In this document: in pieces, positions 37,701-49,700 of the stretch | Position numbering within the stretch: the first letter of the stretch is position 1 | Layout of the letters: every line of letters starts with the position of its first letter | NCBI RefSeq assembly: GCF_027925155.1 | Contig: NZ_BSDY01000017.1 | Coordinates: forward strand, 1-64,000 | Direction: 5' to 3' | DNA: 64,000 bases | DNA from: Propionigenium maris DSM 9537 | GTDB taxonomy: Bacteria; Fusobacteriota; Fusobacteriia; Fusobacteriales; Fusobacteriaceae | The notes under the pieces: generated by a model | What the model was told of the DNA's origin: nothing | The model's input: the letters and a program-made list of their open reading frames with translations, nothing else | Databases searched by the model: none | Program-made: the position numbers and the translations under genes

Positions 37701-40700
37701 CTTATCTGAAAAGATTCCCTTTATCCTGTCGAATACTGCCCCCCAGTTGCTAGCAGCTTCGTTTTTCCACCTTTTAAAAATATTTGGCGAATCTGCTTTC
37801 GTCACTAGTCTGACTTCGTCCCTTTCATTGTCTACTACCAGCTTTTCATTTTTGCTGACTTCTACCTCCACGATACCGTCCCCTGAAAACGAAATCTTTT
37901 CAGAAGGGTATCCAGCTGGGTCGCCATATACCTTTCCGCTACGATCATCTATATAGTTTCCGCCAGGCTCACTCTCCAGATAATTTTTCACAATACTCAG
38001 ATACTCCTTGTCGCTTGTTCCCTTGTCCCTTCCGATTCTCTTGAGGGACTCAAGATCCTTTTGCTGCGTCTCCGAGAGTTTGGAGCTTTCATAGGATTCA
38101 GAAATTATCTCCTTTACTCTTCCTGCATCCTCCTTTGCAACTGCGTCCTTCAGAAGACCGCTGACGGTTTCCCTGTATACTGTTTTTTCCAGCTGTTCCC
38201 CTGTACTTATGTATGCCTCTCCATCCTCCTTTAGTACAAGGTAGTTGTCTCCCTCTACCTTTAAAACCTTTCCATTCAGTGCAGGGTTGCTTTTTAAGCT
38301 ATCGATCTCTTCCTGTGTAAGCTCCCTTCTGATACCACCTCCGGTATATTCGTAATCTACTCTTTCCTTTAAACCGACCTCTGCTACCTCGACCCTTCCA
38401 TCTTCGCCGAGGGTAAAGTATCTGCCGTCCTCTACCTTTATCGCCTTTTCTCCCAGCATGATATTTACAGGGGCTTCTCCTATCTCGCCAGCTGTTATCT
38501 CTCTGCCGGTTCTTTCATCCCGATAGATAGTCTCACCCTTCATCACTTCAGTGATAAGAATATTGCCTTGGGCATCCTTGGTAAAATACCTGTCCTCCCC
38601 TATCTTTATTCCTTCTTCTCCGAGCTCGCTATGGTAAATAAAATCCGAATCCCTAGCCTCAATTCCGCTGACAGGGTCCACCACACTTGCAACCTGATCT
38701 ACCTCGAGTATTTTTAAGGTGCTTTCCCCGTCCTTTACAAAGTGCCTGTTGTCTCCCAAGTCTACAGAATCCCTTCCTAGGTCCTCATTGTAGATGCTTT
38801 GCTGGTCAAACCTTTCAGTTGTAAGTTTTTTTCCGGTCAGGGGGTCTTCAAATCCCAGATCCTCTCTCTCCGTATATCTTACCTCTAATACAGCCAGCTC
38901 TCCCCTTTCATCCTTTATAAAGAACCTGCCCTCATCTATCTTAACAACATCTTGTCCTAACTCTGGGGAATGCACCTTATTATCGGTGAAAGCTGTTACA
39001 GGCATTTCAGCACCGCTGACAGGGTCCTTGGCAACTGCAGGCTTTACTTGGATCTTATTTATTTGAAGAATTTCAATCCTTCCATGCTCTCCCCTTGCAA
39101 AGTAACGGTCATCTCCCAATGCAACAACATCACGGTTAAGAGCTTCATTATAGCTTTTCCTCTCTTCAAACTCATCACTATCAATCCTTGTGCCTGTTTC
39201 AGGATCCGAATATTTATCGGAGCCTTTTCCTACAACCTTTATTTCGGCTATCTCTATCTTCCCCGATCCGTTTTCTACAAAGTACCTTCCATCTTCGATT
39301 TCTACAGCATCCCTCTGCAGCTTCTCATCAAAGGCCTTTTCTCTGTCAAACTCCTCTCTTGTCACCTCACGGCCAGTTGAAGAGTCCACTGCCCTTTCTG
39401 GGAGGACTTTGCTCTCACTCAGTTGGACTATTTGCAGGTCTCCATTTTTATCCTTAATAAAGAACCTTCCCTCACCTATCTTTAAAGCATCCGTCTCGAG
39501 GTCGGAATTGAACTCCTTTCTACGGTCAAACTCCTCACCGTCAAATGTCTTGTCCGTCTGAGGGTCGTAGATCCTTTCTGGAACCTCCCTTGTCTCCTTG
39601 ACCGCTACAGTATTCAGACTTCCCTGGGAGTCCTGTGTAAGATATCTTCCACCTCCAAGATCTACAGCTTTTCCCCCTAAAAATTCGTTGAAGGGGGCGT
39701 TTGCTAGTTCTTGCTTTGTCACTGTTTTACCACTTATATCATCGCTGAACTTAAACTCTTCAGATTCAAGGTTGTTTTTAGGGCGAACTACAACCACTGG
39801 CTCCGCATCTCCATCCTTCCAGAGAATAACTCTGTCTGGATCCTTTGTCTTAACTACCTTACCTCCGAGAGTGCTGTCATAGGGAAGTTTTGCCAGCTCC
39901 CCTTCCCTCACCACTATTCCCGTTACCTCATCCTTAAAGGAGATATCCTGCTCCTTCACCGTTGTTACCAGTTTAACATCCCTCGCTACCTTGGTTTTGA
40001 CCTCACTGGAATCAAACAATACATTGTTATTTTTACCTACACCTGTCAGTCCCTTTACATCTATTGAACCTGAATTTCTAAAGGCAACTCCACTTCCTAC
40101 ACCCACTATGCTTCCAGGTCTCGTGTTTTTGAAGACTCTTTCCTCATAGGTGATTACTCTGCCATCACCTAGATCCAGCTCACTACTATATTGATCGGCT
40201 CCTTGCCCTTTACTCACCAGCGTCTTGTTTTTTTCCACTTCACCGAAGTCTACTTCGCTTCCCTGGGAATCTTTTATTGTTTCCCCCGACTTTTTGCCTG
40301 TTAGCTTTTGGAACTCCTGATCACTCCTAACTCTTTCATTCCGCATTTCAACTCTGCCGATACCAGGGACTACAGTACCTGTCTGCTTCACGCTGTCGAT
40401 ACTACCTGCCCCCCCGATGCCTGGGACTGGGCTTGCCGCATCTTTTACAGTATCTGTCTGCTTCACGCTGTCGATACCACCTATTTCCAGCCTTTCCGTC
40501 TTAACTGTTACTTTTTCCGCTGTCTCCTTTTTGAGGTGTTCCGTTTTCGTTTCAAACACTAGTCTGCTAGTGTCAACAGGAGTTATCTCCTTATCCACTA
40601 ATTGACTGCTCGCATCTATTTTCGGAGCTTCCACATTATAAGTATTGAGCTTGACGCTTTTCATTGTAGGGTTTTCAGTATTTATATGCACCTGCTGACC

Positions 40701-43700
40701 ACTGCTTATTTCTGGTACTATAACATCTACCTTATCTACTTTCCCCGTGTCAACCTCCGCCTTGACTATATTCTTTTCTATAGAGGTAGTTACATTGGTG
40801 CTAGGTTGTACCTGCTGGCCACTGCTTATTTCTGGTACTGTAACATCTACCTTTGGTACTGTAACATCTACCTTATTTACCCCACTAGCTGTGCCGCTAT
40901 TTATCTTATCCGTGTCAACCTCCGCCTTGACTATATTATCCTTCTCTATAGAAGTAGCTCCATTGGTGTTAGGCTGTAACTGATCCGAGCTTATCTTAGG
41001 ACTGCTATTGCTATTTGCAACCGGAGTACTCACTTTATTGCTTTCCTGCCTGCTGACAGTCGGTGTTTTACTTATTGTCGGTGTAAATCCTTCCACCTCA
41101 CTCTTATCAGCAAGTGTGCCCGTAGTGTCACTCTCTCTCTTTCTAAGGGTTTCCGAGTTCTCATTTTTTGAGCTGTCAGGCTTATTGAGGGTATAGTCTA
41201 TATCCCACTTAAAATGCTTTTCATCCTTGGTTACTTCGGTAGCCTTGTCAAGATCCCTGTTTACATCTATTCCGGAATCTTCAAGACTCTGTCCCCCTAC
41301 CACAATATTTCCTTGTCCTACTGTGGCATTTACATCCTGTTCCTTGTAGTACCCCTCTACTCTTCCTCCCTTTATATCTACACTGTCTATTCCACCTGAA
41401 GAGAAGTCAGCACCCACACCTGCGTATCCCCCGTCCCTCATACTGCTGTCCTTGAGGTCCTCCGTCGTTAGAGATCCAGTTGTGAAGTTGAGGTTTCCAT
41501 CGGTCGCTGCTATGATTCCCCCTGTTAAACTTGTGTTCCCATCTACATTGACATTAACGTTATCCCCTGTGATTCCACTCTGTGTACCTACCCATTCTTT
41601 GTTCTCTACCACCTGTCCATGAGTCACTCCGACACTTCCGCTTCCACTTACCTCTCCGAAGACATTCATCTCTACACTTGCAGATGCGTAGAAGTCCGTG
41701 GATTTAAGGTTGTGATCCAGGGTGTCCTGTAAGCTCTCTACCTTCAGATCTCCGCCAATATCTGCCCTTACATTTTCACCACTTATATTTCCACCCTTCA
41801 GTGTGACGTCATTTGAAATCTCTAAATTGACATTTGCTCCGCTTATGTTGGAGTTATTGTGGGTTAGGGAGTCGGTATGTGAATCCACGAAAGACCCCTC
41901 TACCATCCCGGTTACATTACCTGAGACTGCATCCGTAACACCTACAGTTCCTCCTACTCCTACACTTGCCTTTACGGCATATCCATCTTCCTTCTGGGTA
42001 TACTCACTTTTCGAAGCCTCCACCTTAAGGTCTTGAGCTTTTACAGTGATTGCATCCTCAGCTACAATCTGAGCACCGGCAATATCTACGCTTCCATTTT
42101 CTGCCTGGAGAATTATATTTTCGGCTGTTATCTGGGAGTCTATAGCCGTCTTGCTGCTGCTGGTTACTGTTGAATCACTCACGGAAACCCCTACTTTTAC
42201 ATACGTGTCCACAAGTGTCCCGTCCTGTTTTGAGAGTACTCCTCCCAGCTCAACAGCTCTTGCCACTACCTCCCCTGGATCGGTTCCGCCGCTGGAATAC
42301 TCCGATTCATTTGAATAGTTGATCATATCATTTATCGTTTCTGCTATGGCTAGAAGTGGAACTTCATACCCTGCCTCACCTCCCACCTGCACCGATGTCT
42401 GCTCAGCACTTGTGTTTATCTCGTTCTGAACATAGGTCATATTTATATCCCCGTCTTCGCTCTCCATGGCCACCGTATTGTCGGCATCTATCTTTACAGA
42501 CTCCAGGTTTATGTCTTCCTTAGCTTTTATAGTTACGCTGCCACCCTCAATACTGCTCTGCTCATAGAGTTTGGCATCCAGTGTCTCCTCGACCTTGGTA
42601 TATTCGAAGATGGTTGCCGTTGCTGAGCCACTTGCCCCAAATTCACTTAGAGATGTTCCCGTTTTAAACCCTTTGTCGTGAAGGGATTCTGCGCTCTCAT
42701 TTAAACCTGGAGACGACCAGTATCCCGTCCTTGCGTTTCCACTTTGTGTGTCATCGTATGAGCCTAACACATCCTCCCTTGCACCTAAAATTGTGTCGGA
42801 GATCCCAGTATCCACTCCTCCGAATCCCCAACTCTCCGCCGTCCTTTCATACTTTTGTTCCAGTTCAATGGTTCCTATATTTACACTTCCCTCCTTGGAT
42901 AACAGGATATTGTCATCTCCTGTCCCCTTGAGGGAGCTTCCCATAATGTCCAGATCTTGGTTTGAAGATATTTTAAAGTTTCCATCCTTTGCGTCTATAG
43001 TTGACTTCTCTAAGGTTTCATTGTACATGTATATATCTTCTTGGTCCTTGTAAAACACTCCGTCTCCACTATTCTTGGAATATTTGCTCTCCGATGTATT
43101 TTTTACTCCTGAGACGGTTACCTTATCTCCGACTACTATTATGTCTCCCCTTTCACTGGTTATGCTGCTGCCCAGGATGTCAACATCTCCAACGCCTGCA
43201 ATTCCAACACCTTCTCCGGCACTTATCTGACTTCCGATGTTTACAGTGGCGCTTTCTGTGAATCTTTCCGTTGTAGTATCTATGTCCGAAAAGTACTCCA
43301 GCTCTACGGTGTCTATTTTTATGTCGTTTTCTGCAGAGATGTTCACTTTTTCTGTCGCGTCTACTACACCGCCCTTTATGATCACATCGTTGCCGGAATC
43401 TATCACCACATTTGTTCCGGCTATTGCTCCAACAGCTTTAACAGAGTCCACATACCCATAAACAGAATCAGTTCTTTCTACCACAGTCTCATTGATTATA
43501 TCCCCTGTTGTGGTTTCTAGAATTACATTTCCTGTTCCAGCTATCGTACCTCCCACGTTTTTTATGTCATTTTCTGCTGTCAGGTAGATATCTCCTCCTA
43601 AGATATTAGCACCTGATCCCTCACCATACTGGTTGAGGATATCGTTCGCTTCGATCTGAACCAGTTCACTTCCTATTACCGTCGATCCTATATTTTCAAA

Positions 43701-46700
43701 CCTGTCCGCTTCCACAGCCACAACATCTCCGACGATTACAGACCCTGTTATGCTGCTGTCTATCGCTGTGCTTCCTGTTGCGAGGCTATTTGATGAGATG
43801 TAAACTTGAGGAACTAAGACCTCCACACCGTCAACCTCTGCCTTTACATACCAGACTATATCCTTGTCCAGCTCCTTCATCTGCTCCTCCGTCAGAGGTT
43901 CGCCCACAACCAGCCCCAGCTCCTCGGCAGCTAAAACCGAGTTATCCAGCAAAGCCTTCATCAATGAAACTTCGTCATACTCCTCTCCCTCAAACTTTCT
44001 TCCCCCTGTAGCCTCCAGATACATCTGGTTTACAAGTGTGGTCTCATAGTAATCATCCCCAAGCCGTCTGACCCCATCCTCTGGATCCGCTCCCAACATC
44101 TCGAAAACATAGTCGCTTCCATAGTAGTTGTCTTGATTGATGAAATCAATGTTTGTTTCTATGAGGGGCCTATCGGCTTTTTCCAATGTATCATCATTCC
44201 TTACGAAGATACCATTGTTTCCCGACGGTATCTCGATCTTGTCCAATGGGTCGACTACGACCTCAACTCCCTTGATTGGATCTACCTCACTGCCAGTTTC
44301 TGGAACATCTGTATCGACGCCCTCAATCTTCGGCACCTCTGTACCGCTGCTTTCAACACCTGTATCGACACCCTCAACATCCATATCCGGTATCTCCCTA
44401 TCGATGTCATCTACTTCCGTCCCATCCGTTTTATCTTCAACTATAACGGTGCTTTCATCAACCTTTGTTTCTTTAACTGTCTCCTGCTCTTCAAAATCAG
44501 GTTTATCGGATTGATCTACCCTGTCGGAACTCCCCTCCTCAACACTTCTTATGCCGTGTCCCGCTGTTGTTTCATTCGTTACTTTTTTTGCATTTAGCTT
44601 GACCGTTCCCCCTGAACTTATTAATGCTTTATCCTTGGCGACCAAATACTCAGTGGCAGTTACTCTTTTTACCCCATTTTTTTCTGTCCAGTTATGGTGT
44701 GGGTTGAATGACATATTGCTAAATTTAAACCCTACTGAAATCTCTCTGACATACTCCATTTCATCTGCAAAGGTTATATTTCTTATTTCATTTGCATTTA
44801 TTTCGACTCCTTGGTCCCCCCTTATCACCCCTCCATTTTCAAGGTTATTTGACAAATTCATAGTCACAGTTCCGCCAGCTTCTAGGGAGCTCTGCCTCAC
44901 TAGAATGTCGCTTGCATCAAGACTATTTTTGAAACTACCTGTTACTTCAGCATGTTTCTTGGTGTCCAGCTCACTATTATAATAATCTACATGAAAACTC
45001 CCCTTCACCAGGTTGGAATTATGGTAATTATGAGAGTTATACGTCACATCAAAATAATAGTCCTTATTCCACCAATCTTGACCTCTGAAGGCTTCTTCTT
45101 CCCAAATACTTACGAATTTTCCCCACCCCTGAATGACCATGTACCTGTCTGCAACAAGCGCCTCACCCTCATATATAGCTTTCACTATATCCTCGTTAAG
45201 TATAAATTTATATATCTCATCATCACTCATGTTTAAAAAGTCTACTCTTGCACTCAAGCCGCCGCTGTATCTGACTGCTTCATTGTAAAAGTTAACTGCC
45301 TCTACAACTATGTTCCCTCCACTTTTTATACTTGCAGATCTCTCTTCGGTGGCTTTATTATAGATGCTACCGCCAGCTTTCATCTCCAGATCCCCTATGA
45401 GGGTCAGGATCTGGGCCCCCGCTTCATTGATGATATCTCCCCTTCGGGCCACTAGGCTCATGTTCTCCGAAGCGTAGATCGACGTGTCTGCTTTCAGCAG
45501 TATCTCATCCGCTGTAATACTTAGGTCCCCGTTGGACTGGATCTGTCCGCTATTTGTCACCGTTCGCCCATCTGCAACCTCTAGGGAGATCTCTCCTAGC
45601 CCCAGCATCTTACCTTTGTTCTCAAAGGATTCCTGAAGATTAATCTTCGTTTTCCCAGTCCCGCCGTAGATCTTGGAGTCCTCATTGTGTTTATAGTTCT
45701 TTGCATCTATGGTCAGGTCCTTTCCAGACTGCAGCAGGGCTTCCTCCCCCGGGCTCCCTTTGCTTTCAACGTAACCGCCTGCCGCTACTTCCAGGTTACC
45801 CAGTGCCACTATCTTCTTATCGTTTACTATATCTCCATCGGAGGTCAGCCTGATATCACCATTGGTCATGAGGTCTATCTCCCTGTTGATAATATCATTG
45901 AAGTTTTTAAGCTCTATCAGAGTGTCCCCATAGATCTTCCCTTTTAACTCCAGGTCATTGGAGTGGCTTCCAAGCTGGGTAAGGTCTATAATCAATCTTC
46001 CGTTCGTTATTATTTCACCGCCGGCATTGTCAAGCTTCATCGTGTAGATCCTTGTTTCCACCCCTGAATATATCTTCCCCTGCATGTTATTAACATACTC
46101 TGCTACTATAGAAACACTACCAGATGCATTGATAACCCCTCCATCATTGATGAGTCCTACCCCTGATATTGCAGCAATAATATCCTTGTTGGCGAGGATT
46201 TCACCGCTGTTTTCTACTCCATCACTAACTTCCATAATTATGTTGGCTGCGGAGATCAGAACCCCCGAATCACTATTTTTGAGAATCTCCGTAATAATTT
46301 TTATGTCTTCCTTTGCACTGATCTTTCCCGTGTTTTCAAGGGACTCACTTTTGATATTCAGCTCTTCACCACTGTATAGTTCACCTGAATTTTTTATATC
46401 CCCGCCCTCTATATTCATAACAGGAGAGGTTGGGAATTCTGTACCTTCCTTGCTTTCAGTGTTCTCCGCGGCCACCGCTCCTATGAAGCCACTGTCTTGG
46501 TTGTCCAGGTTCTTGGATTTTATCCTTCCCTCTCCCTCTGTGAGAAGAGTTCCACGGTTAATTATTTGATCCGCTTTAATAATTAAGATATTTTTTCCTT
46601 TAATTACAGAATTTTTTTCCGTGGTCACCTCCGAACCCTCTATGTCGATGCTGTTCTCACTTAAAATTATACCTGAATTGCTGAGTTTTTCCGTACTTTT

Positions 46701-49700
46701 AATGGAGATATCCTCTGCCGCTATCTGCCCCTCACCTTCATTTGTCAGCCTATTGCCTTCCATTGAAAGAGTCGATTTAGCACCTATAAATCCTTTGTTG
46801 TTAATGAGCTCCGAAGTTACCTTTGCATCCCCCTCGCTGTATATCTGCCCCTTCTCTCCATTCCACAGGATGTTTGTCTTTAAACTTACCTCGCCGCCCT
46901 GAATCTTATCTTGGTTGTCTATATTTGTTGCTTCGACCTCTAGCTCTCCCGCTGAGTAGATAGTGCCTTTATTTTTCAGATCGCTTCTAGACTTTATGCT
47001 CCCTTTACCTCCAGAGTTTTGAATCCCACCTGTATTTTCAATGGATTCCGCTTCTATGCTTAGACCCGTACCTCCTATCAGGGCCCCCTCATTCCTAAAG
47101 GCTTCCTCTATTATCAGACTTAAACTTCCCGAGCCTAGTACAAGATTGCCCTCCTCGTCAAAGCTTCCCCCCGAGATAAGAGAGCCGCTGTTTCTTAACT
47201 CTCCAGATCTTATAGCCTGATCTCCTCCGGAGACGATCAAGCCGCTGGTCTCCAGTATCGACGTGGCGCTTATCTCTAGCCCCTTACCCGAAAGGATATT
47301 CCCGCTGTTGCTTAATCTTTCAGACCTTAGATCCAGATCTTCTCCGGAACTTATCTGCCCACTGTTCTCCAGTGTCGATGCGGCGCTTATCTCTAACCCC
47401 TTGACCGAGGTCATCACTCCGCTGTTACTCAGGGATTCCGATGCTCCGACCCTTAAATCCCCGCCGGCCTGTATCGAAGCGGTCACCTCACCTCCCTCTG
47501 CAGAAGTGTTCTCTATCCTTACCGCTACAATGGAAAGTTCTCCCGCTGAATAGATACTGCCTTTATTTTCGAGATCACTTCCAGCTTTTATACTCCCTTC
47601 ATCTCCAAAGTTTTGAATCTTCCCTGTATTTTCAATGGATTCTGCTTCTATATTTAGACCTCTACCTCCTATTAGAGATCCTTTATTGCTTAGGGCTTCC
47701 TCTATTATCAGACTTAAACTTCCCGAGCCTAGTACAAGATTGCCCTCCTCGTCAAAGCTTCCCCCCGAGATAAGAGAACCGCTGTTGCTTAACTCTCCAG
47801 ATCTTATAGCCTGATCTCCTCCGGAGACGATCAAACCGCTGTTCTCCAGTATCGACGTGGCGCTTATCTCTAGCCCCTTACCCGAAAGGATATTCCCGCT
47901 GTTGCTTAATCTTTCAGACCTTAGATCCAGATCTTCCCCGGAACTTATCTGCCCACTGTTCTCCAGTGTCGACGCGGTGCTTATCTCTAACCCCTTGACC
48001 GAGGCCATCACTCCGCTGTTACTCAGGGATTCCGATGCTCCGACCCTTAAATCCCCGCCGGCCTGTATTGAAGCGGTCACCTCACCTCCCTCTGCAGAAG
48101 TGTTCTCTATCCTTGCCGCTTCAATGGAAAGTTCTCCCGCTGAATAGATACTGCCTTTATTTTCGAGATCGCTTCCAGCTTTTATACTCCCTTCATCTCC
48201 AAAGTTTTGAATCTTCCCTGTATTTCCAATGGATTTTGCTTCTATATTTAGACCTGTACCTCCTATTAGAGATCCTCCATTGCTTAGGGCTTCCTCTATT
48301 ATCAGACTTAAACTTCCTTCACCTAGAACAAGATTGCCCTCATCATCAAAACTCCCACCGGAAATAAAAGAGCCGCTGTTTCTTAAGTTTACAGATCTTA
48401 TAACCTGATCATTCTTTGAAACAATCGACCCACTATTTTCCAGTATATTCGATGCGCTTATATCCAGGTTTCTGCCTGAAATAATTGCCCCGCTATTTGT
48501 CAAGCTCTCCGACTCTATACTCAAGTTCCCTGCTCCACTACTTAATTGGCCACTATTTAAGATCCTTTCACTGCTAATTACCATCTTTTTATTAGATATA
48601 ATAAATTTTTCATTTATTAATTTTTCCATATCTAAATTCAGGGAACCCGCAGAGGTAATTTCTCCGCTGTTGATTAACTCTTCTCCCTTCATTTCTACAG
48701 AGGTATTCCCGGAAACCTTCCCTGTATTGAGGAAACTCCTGTTGTCCGAACTCTTAACATCCTTCCCCTGGATCACCCCGGAGTTTACAACTTTATCATA
48801 ACCTTCTAATTTGACCTCTCCATTACTGAGAAGCTCTCCTGAACTGTCGTTGGTTACTTGCTTCCCCCCACTGATTTCTATGGACCCAAGCCCCAGTATT
48901 TTATCTGAATTTGTCAGCTTATCCACTTCTAAAACAATTGATTTATTAGCTTGCATTTGACCGCTGTTATACATCTCATCACTCTGGACATATACATTCT
49001 CTTTTGCACTAATGGAGCCTGTATTGCTTACTTCCTGGGCACTTACTTTAATATCTTTTCCCTCTGAGAGCAAAACTGCTCCTTTCGAAACATCAACTGC
49101 TTCATCGGCTTTAATATCTATGCTCCCCTTTTCGCTGTAAACCATGTTTCCATCCGATACTTTCAGATTTCTTCCTGTAATATCAACCTTATTTGTTGCC
49201 TGCGCCCCCCCCTTGTAAGGGTCTGAAAATCCTGTTCCAGCTATCTCTACACCTTCCGCTGCGCTGATCTCCAAGTTATTAGCTGATTGAATACTAGCCT
49301 TTTCACCAACTATTCGTACATCTCCCTCTCTACTCTCTATCTTTATGTCCCCTTTTCGAGAGACCGCACTTTTTATGCCTACATTTCCCCGTGAATCTAT
49401 CTCAACATTTCCTAGTGTTGCTACAATCTTCGATTCACTGTTTACACCCACACCCTTATCCGTAGATATAAGTTTTATGGAACCCGCTGACATCGAGCCC
49501 AGTTCGCTGGCATCAACTGCAAAATCGTACTTTCCGTAACTTTCATGGCTTTTATAGGTTGAGCTGTTATAGTCATAGGTATTGTCTCCTGTTAACACCT
49601 TCAATTCCTTTGTGCTTCTGTTTTCTCCACTACTGCTTGTTAATGCTCCTCCTATCTTTGCTGCCCTAGATAATATCTCAAAGTAGTCGGTATTCTCTAT

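Noticed and set aside
47103..48290. CRISPR-like array
   Set aside because: The repeats are long, coding and in frame, with no short spaced repeats.
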